Source: Cyprinodon diabolis
Taxonomy: Eukaryota > Chordata > Actinopteri > Cyprinodontiformes > Cyprinodontidae
Length of the DNA: 64,000 nt
Direction of reading: 5' to 3'
NCBI GenBank assembly: GCA_030533445.1
Contig: CM060080.1
Span: forward strand, 36,408,380 to 36,472,379
Shown here: piece after piece, positions 36,851 through 51,600 of the stretch
Layout of the letters: each line of letters starts with the position of its first letter
Position numbering within the stretch: the first letter of the stretch is position 1
Made by a program: the position numbers and the translations under genes
The notes under the pieces: model-generated
What the model saw: the letters and a program-made list of their open reading frames with translations, nothing else
What the model was told of the DNA's origin: nothing
The model's database searches: none

Positions 36851-38035
36851 CATGTAGTGTTGTAGTCCCGCCCGCTGCGTCTCTCCACAGAAAACAGAAA
36901 CTTCCTCCTGGACGGACATGGAGGAGGGACGAGATGCTGCTCAACACCCCTCCCTCTGGGCCACATTACCATCTGTGGGATTCCTGTTTGAATTTGAATC
37001 CACACTTTGGTTCTGGACAGAAATGTCGAATATATCGGTAGCAGAGACAGCAGTTGCTTAGGGGCCCCCGACCTCTTAGGGGCCCCTTCACTGACACCTG
37101 GTGGGTCCCTTACGCAATTGAGGACTAGGACGTCTCTTCGCAGATGTAATGGTGCAAAAAAAAAAAAAAAAAAAATCCTCTTAAACCCACCTGACATTAT
37201 AATATTAAACCGGACCTTATTTACATCCCAACACATGCCAGATTTCAATATGATGGTGAGACGTTTAAAAACGACGCCAATGGCAAAGCAGACAGTGGCA
37301 CTTTTAATTACCATGTTAATAACTGTGTATAGTTCATTAGACGGTTGGTAAAAAAAAAAATAAACTCATATAATAGGTTTCAAACCACAATAAATATCTT
37401 AAAAGAACGATGTATTTCAGTATTTTATTTTTTACTCTACAGCTTGGAATTATGGGTAATCCAGGGCGTCAATTAAAACCATAACAGTTACCTACAGTGT
37501 GTTAGCGATGGGGTGTTGTACCTCATATGGGGCCCACCTAGATAATGTAGCTTACGGGCCTATTGTTGAGTCATTACGCCATTGATGGACAGTTATTTGT
37601 GGGGAAAATAAACTACTATATATGAGTGTTAATTTCTGATCTGATAGATAGATAAAAAAATTATAAAATCAGATCCATAGAAAGAATTACTGCATGGATA
37701 AATTAATGCGTCACACACCTTAGGCCCTAGGGGTCTTAGGAGCAAATTCCGCCCGAAATTAGATATGTGAATTAAATAATATTTAAATTAGATAATACAA
37801 ATGTTTGCATTTGTATGACAGAAAGGTATTAAGGAATATTTTTTAAGGTGGAACAGCTACTTTAAATGTCACCATGTCTGATTTAAAATGAACACAACAA
37901 AAAATCCCAAAATAAACACAGCAAAATACCATGAAACCCTATTTGAAACTCCGGATGAACCCTCATACTTAATAGAGCCACAGCTTTACTGTTACTCAAG
38001 CAAATTGGGACTGAATAACTTAAAGCATGTTTGTT
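36851..38035. other. stard9-cdan1 intergenic spacer, part
   Basis: No gene. It holds poly-A tracts (37156-37174), fragments with GGGGCCC/TTAGGGGCC wording at 37060-37090 and 37730-37755 that look like decayed repeat ends, and otherwise AT-rich sequence. Confidence 0.5.
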
Positions 38036-38333
38036 CACTGGAAAAAATATTTTTCTTAAATTAAGTGTATTTACCCTTAATTTGAGTAGGTAAATGATAG
38101 TTTGCCTATGGAATGAGTGTTTTTACTCTTAAAATAAGTTAAATAGATAAAATGCACTCGAAATAAGACAATGCAGTTGCGTTTTTCTCATTTTAAGCAT
38201 AAATTGTCTTGTTCTATTGAAAAAAAAATGTCTCTTTGACCTCCCCAATCCAAGAAGAAATGCACTTATTTTAAGAAAAAAAATGACTTATCTAGATTTC
38301 AATTTCTTCCAGTTTTCCGCAAAGTGCGCAGTG
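38036..38333. repeat. CACTG-ended repeat, copy C, between stard9 and cdan1
   Basis: Starts CACTGGAAAAAATATTTTTCTTAAATTAAG and ends with a degraded GCAGTG. The internal wording (TTTACCCTTAATTTGAGTAGGTAAATGA) matches the other copies. Confidence 0.65.
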
Positions 38334-38949
38334 TGCTAGGTGAAAATGTGATTTTTGCACAATGTCATAAAAGGGAATCTGGTCAACAAATATGTTGATT
38401 TACATTATTGTGACCTTCTGCATAAGACAAAGTCTTTGCTCCTACGATTCAGCCCTTTTTTCATTTAAATTTACCATCAACATCACCAAACTGAATAGAG
38501 AATAAGAAAACAGAGCAAGCTTATGTAAAGCATGCCGACTGCATCATCTGAAATGGTCCCACAATTACCTCTGACCTCTCCTTGGAAAGGTCTCTGAGGC
38601 TCTAGTTTTCAATTATGAAGGTGAATACCTTCTGTTGCATTGATCCCGCAGAATCACACATGTCAGATTTTATTTGTTTACACAGCTATAAAACAAAGTG
38701 TTTGTGAAAAAAATATTTTGAAACATGTTTTACAAATTTTAAAGCGGCAGTTTGAAAGGCATGTGGATGAAACATCATGGGACTCTGTTTTGGCCATTTC
38801 TATAATTGGATCAACATGAGCAGGTGTCAGCTGGGCCGGTAACCGGGCCCCCCTGGACCAAGGGGTTAAAGCAGATCTGAGGTTTTAAGACACTATAAAA
38901 ACGGAAAGTTGGGAAACATGATTAAAAGAAGACACCTAAGACAAGCTGC

Positions 38950-39479
38950 TGCACAATGAAATAAATCTTTATTAATAACTTCATTCTTTGCCAACACATT
39001 AAAATCTTTCAGTTTATAAGATTCTAGGAATACATCACAGTTCAACATGAACAATAGCTATCACAAACGCGTTAAATGCATTCATGAAATAAGACACATA
39101 ACTCCTTATGTGATCAAAGGCAACAAGTGAAAGTGCTAAACTAACTGTCGCTTAAACTGAACTTACTACATAAAAAAACAGCAATATTTGAAATGTTGAG
39201 GTTTACGTTTCAGTTAAAAAGAGTTTGGAAGGCAAACATTTTTCTGGAATAAAATAATCATGTTTTTCTTATACAGCTTCAAGATGAGAAATGATTCATG
39301 GTTCAATAATATCCATAAATGACAGGAACTTTTGGTCAGTTAAATCTAAGTTGAAGATCATTTTGTGACTTCAGATGGTGAACCTTTAAAAGGCTAAAGT
39401 TTTGGAGAAAACATGCACAGATAAGACACTGAGGTGGTGGCCCTTAAAGTTGTTAGTGGAATACAAGCAGGTATTGCTG
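38950..39479 (-). promoter_or_regulatory. cdan1: cdan1 3' UTR with polyadenylation signal
   Basis: An AT-rich stretch after the stop codon. A canonical AATAAA on the minus strand lies at 38968-38973, about 510 nt past the stop. The cleavage site itself is inferred to be about 15-25 nt further on. Confidence 0.7.
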
Positions 39480-39602
39480 TCAGGTTGCTCCCTCTATTGT
39501 CTGATGCGATGGCTGCAGCTTCTCAAAGCACATTTGCATCTCAGTCAGAGGCAGAGAGAGTTCAATACTCTGTGACTGCAGCTGGAAATTCTCAATCAGC
39601 TC
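39480..39602 (-). CDS. cdan1: cdan1 exon 28 (residues 1287-1326 and stop)
   Basis: Encodes a C-terminal helix beginning [19 protein letters not shown] and ends with TGA at 39482-39480. Acceptor TATTTTCAG|GAGCTG. Confidence 0.93.
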   Translation of the reverse strand, partial: ELIENFQLQSQSIELSLPLTEMQMCFEKLQPSHQTIEGAT

Positions 39603-42600
39603 CTGAAAATAGTTAGAAGTAGGATCATTATCAAAGAAATAAGCCAAATTGGTTGCAGGAGTCAAAATCAACGGCGGAATCTTACCGTTGGCAAGGTCAG
39701 GTCTGTTAGCTTCTTCCAATAGGATATGACTTCTTCCTCACTCAGTATTCCTTTGTTAACCAGCTTTCTAACAAGGAACAAGTAGTTCTTCTTCTAAAAA
39801 GAATGCATCAAGAGAATTTGTCGATTTAATTCAACAATCTCAAAATAATCAAATCAAACTGAGGGCTGATAAGGTAGATTGCATGAAATAAGCTGCAGTT
39901 TACACCCAGGGATTAGATGCATGTTAGAGAGCATCAACCATACATATCGGCCCCTTAGTAAAGGATCCATTAAATTACATTTCTAAGAGCATAATCTCAA
40001 TTAAAATTAAATATATGCAACAACTTTTAAACAGAATCACCAGTGATTTATTTATAGGCATCAATGCTGCTTCTAAAATATTCCCATCTAAAATCTCCTG
40101 GTATCTCAAAAACTTCATTATGCCATGCACTTGAAAGAGAAACCGGCCCACAGCATCCTTCACTGTACTTAACTGTTGGCATTTTTGCATATATGCATCC
40201 TGTATCCAAGCCAAAACTACCCAGAATATTTTTCAACAAGAGGCTTGTTGTGAGTCTGATGTAAACAAAGCTTCCATTTGTTCACCAGACCATGAGACGT
40301 CTCTAAATGTAAATGTCTTTGTTTTCTAAGTGCATATGCAAAGATTATTCTGGCTTTAGGATCACTGATTTATAAGGTCTCTGAAAATAATACAGTATTT
40401 AAAAGAAAAACCCAGATGTAACATAAAAAAGCTGTAAAAAGCCACCAGAATGCAGTGTGTAACTCAGCACAGCATAGTTGATCATACCTCTGTGTCATTG
40501 GCCTTTAGCACAGCAGCTACAGTGATCGGGGTGAAGAGCTGGTGGAGGGGAGCAGACGCACCGCAGCCTCCCTCCCACAGCTCGGCAAGCTGCTCCAGAA
40601 TTTCTGACACAGAAGGCTCTGCCCCGGCGCTGGGATCTACAGCAACCCCTCCATGCCTGCTGCCCCATGATGAACGCAATGGCAGCTCTCCAGACACTAA
40701 ACAGGCACAAAAAACAATAAACAGAGAGATACATCATAAGGTACAGATCATGCCTCTGTAATAAAGCCTGATTACGGCCTATAACCTCTTACCCAGCTTG
40801 CAGGCGAGCAGCACTGTACAGTTCTGAAGCATCTGCTCTGACACAGCGCTTAAGAACTAATCAAGAGAGAACACATGTGAAAAAAAGAGTGTTATACACA
40901 TCCAACACTGATATGTTGCTAACAATTGTTTTCTATACCTTTCTGCACTCTAACGTGTTTCTGACTCTTTGAAGCTGTCTTCTGAGCTGAGAGCCTGTCG
41001 GCAGCTCCTCCTCTATCCTGGGGCCCACGGCGATGCTCAGAATCTCCTAAATAAGAAAGAAACTCCAGATCAATACCAGATCATTTTACAGCCGGAAAGA
41101 TACAGCAGGTAAGATAAGCAGGACTATTTAAATGAAATTGGAAGATTTCAAGCAAGAGCAAAATATAATCTGTTTTCTTGACATTTCTCCCTTTTTGTCA
41201 CATCACAATAAAACACTTTAATATAGTTTACTCATTTTCTATGTGATGGATAGGTGGTGGAACGGTTTACAAAATCCATGGTTCGGTTCGGTTCATGGTT
41301 TCGCGGTCACGGTTTTCGGTTCGGTATATGTTGATTGTTAGCCTGACATGTTGGTTGTGTTGCTGTTAGCATAAACAAAACATGTTGCACAATGCTTGCA
41401 CACTGTTTTTATCCACAACTTTCTTTCCGCCATCATCGTAGGTCACTCTAAATGCAAAGTGGTCCCATACAGCAGACCTATAAAGTGCTGCTGGCGCGTC
41501 TTCTAACTCCTGTTCTTTCCCACTCGCCATACCCAAACAATTCTCCACAACAACTGATTTTTTTCTGCTACACCCGGCTACGCTGCTTCGCTTCTTCTTC
41601 TTGTTTACTACTGGTGGTTGGCTTTGGTCGCAGTACCGCCACCTTCTGCTCTGGAGTGTACACGCTTCGCCTATGAGAAAAAGGAGCAGCGCATGAACCG
41701 AACGCAACACACGCGAACCGAACCGAGACAATCGAACCGAACGGTTCGGACGGTTTTCATAAACCGTTCCATCGCTAGTGATAGATCAACAAAAAAGTGA
41801 CAGAAATATGAAAATACAGACGATTTAAGATAACATAGACTTTATTGGTCTCACAGTGGAAAAATGTATTTGTCACATCGGCTCAATTATCAAAAAAAGG
41901 TGCCAAAAGTAGGAAAAGGTGCATGGGGTATAAACAGCTGAAGTCTCTTATTTATTGGGATTATTGCAAAGGGTATTGCACAGGGTATTTCTATATGAAA
42001 GAATTATTTTCCTCGAACTAGTAATGACGACATGATAAAACACATACAATTGTACTCAAAAAAGAAAAATTTCAAAAAGTTTGCGAAGCACCTTAAGGTC
42101 ATCATACCTTGATCTCAATGAGGATGTCTGATGGAAGGGGAGAGTTGTGTTGACAGCTAGGAGGGCAGGAGATCAGTCTCTCCTGTTTCCTCTTGGGTGT
42201 ATTCATCTGGCCCTGTCTGACCAGTTCAGCCTCAGCACCGTCCGGGTCCATCGAGTCTGGAGCCACTGGACTCCTGAGAGCCTTTATCACACGCTCATAC
42301 CTGCTCTTCCACTCACGCCTGATCAGCGCTTTAAAGACAAGGAGCAGATTGAACTTTTAGATGAGTTTCATGGAGCTTTAAGCCTAGGATCTGTTTTAGC
42401 TCATGTAAAATAGATGGTCAGAGATTTCATTCGCTTCTAAGATCTTTTATAAAACTGTGAATAAGGATTTAAAGAACGCAATAATTTAATGCGTTTTGGA
42501 CTAATTGTTAACAGGAGCTACCTGTAATGTTTGCAGAAAGCCAAGTGCAAGCTTTCTCTGCAGCTAAGCGTTTGGTGATGTTCTCAGATGTAGTCAGGAC

Positions 42601-45600
42601 CTGGAAATTGAAAATAAACAAATAAAATCAAAAAAACAAATAAACCCAATTCTGTTTGATTTTAGCCTAACTATCAAATTTAGAGAGAAAAGGTTTGAAA
42701 ACATGTAATTTCAGCACGTACTGCTGGCGTGGTCTCTACAGGGAGCAGAATACGTATGGCGTCAGGGCTTTTTTCGTTGCAAAATCTGCATAAAAAGAAA
42801 CAAATGACCACAAATATAACCAGAAACAAGAAACGGTAAAGGTTGAAAAATGCAGCTAAGCTTCAAAGGGGTTTTTTTTCCAAAAAAATCAAAGACATTT
42901 GGGGAATTTGAGTACCTGGACCTCCAAATATTTCTGATTTCAGGTTTTAGACTTCAGAATATTGTCACTGCTTTTGTGGCATCTGGACCATCTAGTCCAG
43001 TTTTCAAAGCCTTCAATCCTGGTCAAATCAGAAGAGACTATTTTATGGTTGATTTATCTCTAATATCACTAAAACTGGATTTCAACCCATTTTAAGATTC
43101 TAACTGGCATTTAAAGTTATCTACAGACCCAAACCAAAACAAAAAGTTAATGCAATGTTAAAATAATGACCCATTATTAGGTCTACTAATGGGTAGAATG
43201 CTTATCATCTTAAAAATAGGCAAAAAGTAAACTTTTTTTTTTCTTTTTTCTTTCATTGTATTCTATTTGATTTCTATTGTACTTTTTTATCTTTACCTAT
43301 CATTTTCTATTCAATTTAAATTTCCATTGGTGCTGCTTATTTAATTACTAACTACATTTATGTTTGTAAGTTACTTATGTTTAACCATGTGACCTACTTT
43401 ACTTGTAAGCTTAACTTGTGGTATATACAGGTGCTGGTCATAAAATTAGAATATCATGAAAAAGTAGATTGATTTCAGTTATTCCATTTAAAAAGTGAAA
43501 CTTGTATATTATATTCATACATTACATACAAACTCATATATTTCAGATGTTTATTTTGTTTAATTTTGATGATTACAAATGACAACAAATGAAAATCTCA
43601 AATTCATCATATCAGAAAATTAGAATATTACTGAAGACCAATAAAAACAAAGGATTTATAGAAATGTTGGCCAACTGAAAAGTATGAACATGAAAAGTAT
43701 GAGCATGTACAGCACTCAGTATTTAGTTGGGCCTCCTTTGGCCTGTATTACTGCAGCAATGCGGCGTGGCATGGAGTCGATCAGTCTGTGGCACTGCTCA
43801 GGTGTTATGATAGCCCAGGTTGCTCTAATAGTGGCTTTTAGCTCTTCTGAATTGTTGGATCTGGTGTATTGCATCTTCTTCTTCACAATACCCCATAGAT
43901 TTTCTATGGGGTTAAGGTCAGGAGAGTTTGCTGGCCAATTAAGAACAGGGATACCATGGTCCTTCAACCAGGTACTGGTAGCTTTGGCACTGTGTGCAGG
44001 TGCCAAGTCCTGTTGGAAAATGAAATCTGCATCTCCAAAAAGTTGGTCAGCTGCAGGAAGCATGAAGTGCTCTAAAACTTCCTGGTATATGGCTGCGTTG
44101 ACCCTGGACCTCAGAAAACACAATGGACCAACACCAGCAGATGACATGGCACCCCAAACCATCACTGACTGTGGAAACTTTACACTGGACTTCAAGCAAC
44201 GTGGATGAAGTGCCTCTCTTCTTTTCCTCCAGACTCTGGGACCTTGATTTCCAAAGGAAATGCAAAATTTACTTTCATCAGAGAACATGACTTTGGACCA
44301 CTCACCAGCAGTCCAGTCCTGTTTCTCTTTAGCCCAGGCAAGACGCTTCTGACGCTGTCTGTGGTTCAAGAGTGGCTTGACACAAGGAATGCGACAGCAG
44401 AAACCCATGTCTTTCATACGTCTGTGTGTGGTGGTTCTTGAAGCACTCACTCCAGCTGCAGTCCACTCTTTGTGAATCTCCCCCACATTTTTGAATGGGT
44501 TTTGTTTCACAATCCTCTCCAGGGTGCGGTTATCTCTCTTGCTTGTACACTTTTTTCGACCACATCTTTTCCTTCCCTTCGCCTCTCTATTAATGTGCTT
44601 GGACACTGAGCTCTGTGAACAGCCAGCCTCTTTAGCGATGACCTTTTGTGTCTTGCCCTCCTTGTGCAAGGTGTCGATGGTCGTCTTTTGGACAACTGTC
44701 AAGTCAGCAGTCTTCCCCATGATTGTGTAGCCTATAGAACTAGACTGAAAGACCATTTAAAGGCTTTTGCAGGTGGTTTGAGTTAATTAGCTGATTAGAG
44801 TGTGGCACCAGGGGCCATCAATTTTGAACCTTTTCACAATATTCTAATTTTCTGATATGATGAATTTGAGATTTTCATTTGTTGTCATTTGTAATCATCA
44901 AAATTAAACAAAATAAACATCTGAAATATATGAGTTTGTATGTAATGTATGAATATAATATACAAGTTTCACTTTTTAAATGGAATTACTGAAATCAATC
45001 TACTTTTTCATGATATTCTAATTTTATGACCAGCACCTGTACTTTCAAAGTTTTGTTCTTTTTTAAGTATACCATATAGAGCAGCAGCCTGAATGTGAGC
45101 TTGTATGTATATGTCTAAGTTGCAAAAATTTTAATAAAAATTAAGTGGAAAAAAAAATAGGCAAAAAGGAAACAGACAAGAAGATTAAACATTTGAACAA
45201 AACTCGATCTTCCAATCTTGCGTTTTGGAGACCTGGAAAACAAGCAAAAAAAGCTGCTTCCAGACTTTTCAAGACAGCATAGAAAGCCTGGAGAAAATGC
45301 ATTAAGGTATTGCATCCCCAAATTTGGGCTGCATCTCCAAAAAGGTATATTATGGCAGCTGATTCATAGTGCACTGCACATAGTGTATTTACCCTTAATT
45401 TCAGTAGATAGACGAGATGATTTGCAAATGAAATAAGTATTTTTTACTCTTAAAATAAGATAATTATGTAATATGCACTTGAAATAAGGCAATGAAATAG
45501 TTTTTTCTTATTTTAAATGTAAATTTGTTTCATTGGCAAAGTGTCTCACTTACCTCCACAATTTAATAATAAACGCACTTATTTCAAGAAGAAAAAATTA

Positions 45601-48600
45601 CTTATTTAGACTTCAATTTTTTGCAGTGTGGGATAGCTTCTCTTTTGATACAAATCCTATTTTTATTTCTTTGTTTTTAAAGGTGAAAGTTTAAAGTATC
45701 ACTCAGTTTTGACCTTAATTCTTCTGGAGTCAAGAGTGGAAACCAAACAGGAACTAACTGGATTCTCTCACATTCTGATTTAAATAACCTAAAGGAAAAA
45801 GTGGCCAAACTAATCTAGACGTCAGAGACAAAAGCAAGTGTAAACATGTTTCACCACATGTTTTTCTATAAATAATGATTAAAATGATGCATGTTATATA
45901 AAAACAAATCATTTAAAAAACTCTTCCTCTTAATGAATCGTTACAGAAAACTAGAAAACATTCTTTCACCTGTTTGCTTTTCCAAGTGCTTCTAAGCCGG
46001 CATCACACAGCCGAGCACATATGGAGTCATTCAACTTGGAGGCATTTGAGTTCAGCGACCGCAGCCCATCTTTCAGCATTTCCTCTCCGCTGTCCACCAA
46101 CTCTCGCACTAACGTCGCCCTGCGAGAGGTAACCAAACAGGATAAAGATGCTTTTTACTCTCAGTTGGAGCAGAAGATCCATTTAGAAATGAGGATGAAT
46201 TTATAGCAGCCTGTTGGTGCTTGGAGTGTCAGACCTCTTAGGAAACAAACATTCACACTGTGATTTATCACCATATTAAGTATTTCTTGTTTTGAAATAA
46301 TTCATGGAGGACATGTCAAAGTATAATAGAGGACTGTAAACATTTGTGTTAAAATTTCCCTTTTTCCTTCCAGTAATACTAACTTTATATGCTTGACAGC
46401 GTTGGATCCAACTCTCTCTGCCACAAAGTCCACTGTGCGGCGCAAAGACGGAGGCTGATTGTGAAAGAAGGCCTGCTCCAGGTCCACCTGTCACATTTAG
46501 GGATTCCTTTCAGACACCGACAAGCAATCGGAAGCCATTTCAAACACATGGCCCCCAGAGCCTCGGCGCAGCCGACTCACCTGCAGCTTGTGCTGCGATC
46601 GGTTGGCGGTTGGCGTGTCCTTGAGCTCAGCAGAAGTGGGGGTAATCTTGCGGATAATTCCTCCACTCCTAGCTGCGCTGCCGGAGACGAAAGCTGCTAG
46701 CAGCTTACGAAACTCACCTGAACAGACGGAAACAAAGCAAAACATGAATCCACTCCTATAACATCAGGATGTTACAGTGCATTGGTTATAAACTCTAAGA
46801 TCCTCTATTCTATGGAAAGCAGCTGCAACAAAGTACATGGAAGCTTGTGAAATCAGGGGAGCTTTCCACAATTAAAAATTGAAGGGAAAATTATGCATGT
46901 TTTTTATTTATCAAAGCAAAAAATATGAATAAAATAGAAATAAATCAACACTTCAGTTTGAATTGAAGGTTTTCTGCCAGGATTGTCAGCAGGATTTTAC
47001 AGTAATAGAGGACTAATAACATTTAAATTAAAATAAAAACAAAATTTCCCTTAATTTTTAGCAACTAAGCTGCATATAGTTGGTTGATTTTAATTCCATT
47101 CCATTTAATTCCACTCCTTTTTATGCAAACGTCTGCACTCACCGAGAAACGGACAACATGTATAAAGAAGTTGCTGATCCACCAATGGGATGCAGTCCTG
47201 GGAAACCAAAAATCAACAATTTAAACACAAATTTAAGCTTTTCTCTGGACAAAAAAACAAAACTAAGAAAAGTTGTCCTTACAAGTCCGGTAGAACCCGT
47301 AACGCCATCTTCCTCCTGGACCAGAGCAGTGAACTCACTGGTGAAGAAAATGTCCTCAGGAATCACTGGAATCTACACAGGTTTGAAACACAGGTTTAGT
47401 TGCTTTATGCACCAAAAAAGGTGATAGATTTGAATTTTTGTGTTTTAAAAAGAATTTTCCTTTTTAAACAAATGTTTGCAGCATAACTTTTTAATGAACC
47501 GAATGTTGTTTGTACCTAATAGAAGGGGAATAAGTGCTGGTAAATGTATTTCAATGTAACGTTGTCTTTTTGCTTTATTATCCAGATTTGCAACATAACT
47601 AAACTAAATGTCATACTTTTATGCAGGGTCACAAACATGTTGTCGCTGACCTGAAAGAGCCACCCCAACACGGACACTAGCAGCAGCTTGTTCAGGTAAC
47701 ACATTTCTTCATGCCGGTTCAGCTGCAGCCTCCTATAAACACACAACAGGCTTCAGTTCCAACAAATTTACACTTTTTTTCTGAGTTCAATAGTAGGGCT
47801 GGGTATTGTTCAAAAATTTTCGGTGCCGGTGCCAATACCGATACCTTCACTTCGATACCGGTTCCTGAAATATACTTTTTTCGATACCAGTTTTATAATA
47901 TCAATTCGAAGAAAAAGAAAATTACAAAACATAATAAAGTACAAATCTTGAGTTTTACTTTAAGCTCTAATTTTTCCATTTACATTTTTCCTCTTACATA
48001 AAAAAAAAAAAATTCAGTGAAGAAGAACAGTTGCAAACAAGTCAGTATCTAATATTCACTGTTACATTGTGAGGACCTTTTTATTTAGCAGTATTTCTTT
48101 AGTAAAATTAACATGTCTGATTTCTCAGGAGACAAACAAGCCCGTTGAATGTGATCCTACTGACAGCGCATCGCTGGTATGTGGGGATCCGAGTGGCCCT
48201 GACAGAAATAATATTGGAAAGCAGGATGAAGTGACTGCAGTGATTAAGTTTTCAGGTGGATTTTCCCACTTAAAAACATAATAAAACTACTTTATTCCCA
48301 CTGATCACAGCAAATATAGCTGCAAGGCAAAGAAAGGATAGAGTAGCTCCGCCCATCGCGCGTCAGAGCCACTTTTCGACCGCGCAGCCAGAGCAGCAAA
48401 GCTGCTTCAGCCGCGCGTCAGAAGCTGGTACAAGCAGCAAAAATGAGGCAGCAGACGTGATTTTGCTGCTCCTGCTGCGTCCAGTTTGAAAGCAGTATGA
48501 TTCACTCCGCTCTGGCTTTGCTCTGCCCACGGGCTGCTGAGAGGAGGATGGTCGCGCTGGCTGCGGTCCGCTCTTCTTGCAGTCAAACACTGAGCAACTT

Positions 48601-51600
48601 TCTGCTCTTAAACTGTTTCCGTGCACAATGTATTGCATTGCGCACTATTGGCGTCAGTCTTAATAAAGTGAAGCTACACTTTTGACCGGGGGGGCATTTT
48701 AAAGATGTTCCACGACACTCGCAACCAGTTCACAACAGATACACATGAACCCTGGCTGTAGGCGTGACCACCTATGTATTTTTCCTGGATGACGCAATCA
48801 CGTTAAGTGTTACAGTCAATCACCAAAACTTGGTACCGAAAGATGAGGCATGTTTCGATACTCTGTAGAACCGAAGCATTTCGGTCGGTACCATAAAAGA
48901 ACCGATGTTCCGTACCCAGCCCTATTCAATAGTCACAACTTCTAGTGGTTCCTAATATGGTTTATTAATATGCTGGATCTATAAATTGAAGGATTATTTA
49001 ACAGATTTTGTTTTTTTTCTGGGGTTCTGGAAAGGCAGAGATCTCTATGGTTTCTATGATCAGCACTGCTTCATTTAAAGCAGTTTCTGATCTTTGATAT
49101 TTTTATTTCATATGTCAAAAAACCAATGAAGTGATTCCAACATTAAAAAATGAATAAATCTAGCCCAGTTCAGGACCCACAAATCTAGCTGAATAAAGCT
49201 AATGTCAGGTTGCATTTATCTGTGAGCTGTTAGAGCCTTAAAAACCAAAACAATTAGTTTTGTTTGAACATTTTAAGATATTTTTTATAATTTTTTTTAT
49301 TTTCAGTACAACCTTTTTCATTTTTGCTTGTTTATCTAGTCTTATGATGAGTTGTTTGCTTCCATTTACATTTTTGCTTGGCTGATAATCTGAATTCTTC
49401 TATAGTGGGACTGTAACATTGATTTCAATTCCATTCAATTCAATGATAATAGATGCAAATTTATTATAGACCTGTAATGAAGATCTTTTTTTATATAGAA
49501 GATAATAGAAATCGGTATATAAAAACTTAAAACTTAAGTTTGATTTTATTTTTCTGAGACTTAGGCTTTAAAATTTTCCAGAGTAAGAAGAAATTTTCCA
49601 TTAAAAATTCTTGCTTTAGTTAACGGTCAAAAAACATACTTTTTCTTCAACATGCCCACTTTATGAATCTGTGACACAGTTTGAAAGGAGGAGAATCCCA
49701 CCTGTAGAGAAGAAGCAGGGTGCCCAGTGCCCCCCTGTAGCAGAGAAGCAGAGGGCCGATGAAATCCAACATGGAGAGGAACTCCACCAGCCAAGGTACG
49801 GTTAAAATGGTTCGCCTCCTCCTTAAACTGTTATGCAACACAGCACAGACGTCCAGCACCTGGACACTCTGTAGAATGGAAACCATTAGTTGTTAAGGAC
49901 ATTTCAATATGAGGTATAACTACTTAGTCATTAAGGATGTCTAATTAATCTAATCTAGCATAATTTTTTTGATCACCTTACTGCGCAGGGCTACAGATGT
50001 TTCCTGGATTTCTTTAGAGGGTTTCTCTGATGTCTGGTAGGGAAGAAATGCGATGAATCCCAGGAACTTTGCCAGAAGACGAGCCAGGAGCAGCACTGAG
50101 GAGAACCGCTGCTTCTCATCCTGAAAAAGCAAGAAAATCTATGATGGATGCAAAAACTCTGCAGAAAGCATTACCTGGTAATAAGGGAAGCACTTCAATG
50201 GATTACCTGCTGCTCCATGTCTCCATCCTCTTCGTCCTCTCCGTCCCCAGTGGAGGCAGCAGGACTGAGGATGGACACCTCGTCCAACTGGAGGAGCTGC
50301 TGACAGAGGCTGTCCTGCAGGTGCTGGTTCATCTGGCAGCTGGGACCCAAAGATACGGGGATAGAAATAAAATCTGCCTTAGATTTTTTTTTCTTTTAAT
50401 TATTTTAACTAATATTTAAATGCAGAAAACAAGGAAAAATTATCCAAAATATTTCTTAGATATTATAGCTGTTATCAAAATGCAAAAAATTAAGAAAAAT
50501 AGGAAAATGATTTCTTAGTTATTTAGCTATTATTAAGATGCAAAGAAAGAAAGAAAGATAAAATATTATTCTTTATTTTAAATATTATTAAAATGCAGCA
50601 AAAAAAGGAAAATAATCTAAGGTATTATTTTTTTGTTATTTTAACTATTATTTAAATGCAGAAAATAAAGAAAAGACAGGAAAATTATCTAAAATATTTA
50701 TTAGTTATTATAACTGTTCTTCACATGTAAAAGAAAAATATCAAAATGATATAAAATATTATTTCTTAGATATTTTAACTATTATTAAATTGCAAACTGA
50801 ATCTTTTTTTAGGATTTCATTTATTTATTTATTTGAGATCCAAATAGATGTGACAAGTTTAACATGTTTTGTTTCCTTTATCTTTTTTTCCCGGTCAGGC
50901 CTAATCCACCTATGGTTGTCTTTTAACTCAAAAACTAAATCAGAGAAAATATTTGCTTTCTCACCAGCTGGCTGTCTGTATGAAGTCCCTGAAGAACTCC
51001 TGGTGGCCAGGAAAGGACGGAGGAGGACAGGGGCCGACCACTCCATGCGGCTGAATGAGTCGTTCCTCCAGACGCTTGAGGCGACCCAGGCTGTCAGCTC
51101 CCAGCATGCCCAGCAGGTCGGCGTCGGGTGCCTCTACTGACGGGGTGTTTGTACGGGGGCCTTTACACATCTGTGAGCGGACAGAATGCAGTGTTAGAAA
51201 GCAGGAGAGATAAAAGACTACCATTAGCAATTTTGAAAAATGTACGAAGCGCCAACGTACCTGAACAAGCTGCTTCAAAAACAGACGAGCAAAGTGGGAA
51301 TGATTTCCGGCAGAAGTCAGCTGACTCATCATTCCTCTAAAGAAAAACAGACAAAAAAAGAATGCGTCATTAATATAAAATCCCATTTTTAAAACAGATT
51401 AGCTCTAATGATCCATTTAGCTGACAGACAGAATGATTTTATGTCTCACCCTGTGAGGTATGCAGCTCAATTTGTAAGATCAGGGCTATTTTATATGTAC
51501 AATTTGCAATATTATAATACATGAACAACTTTATGTTCATCGACCAAATTTGAGCATTTCCAAAGAACCTTTTTTGTAAACTCTTCATAATGACAATGAC

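Noticed and set aside
36850..37314. 154-codon minus frame just upstream of stard9
   Set aside because: Contains a poly-Phe run from a poly-A/T tract and repeat fragments; no similarity to any protein and no link in phase to stard9 exon 1.
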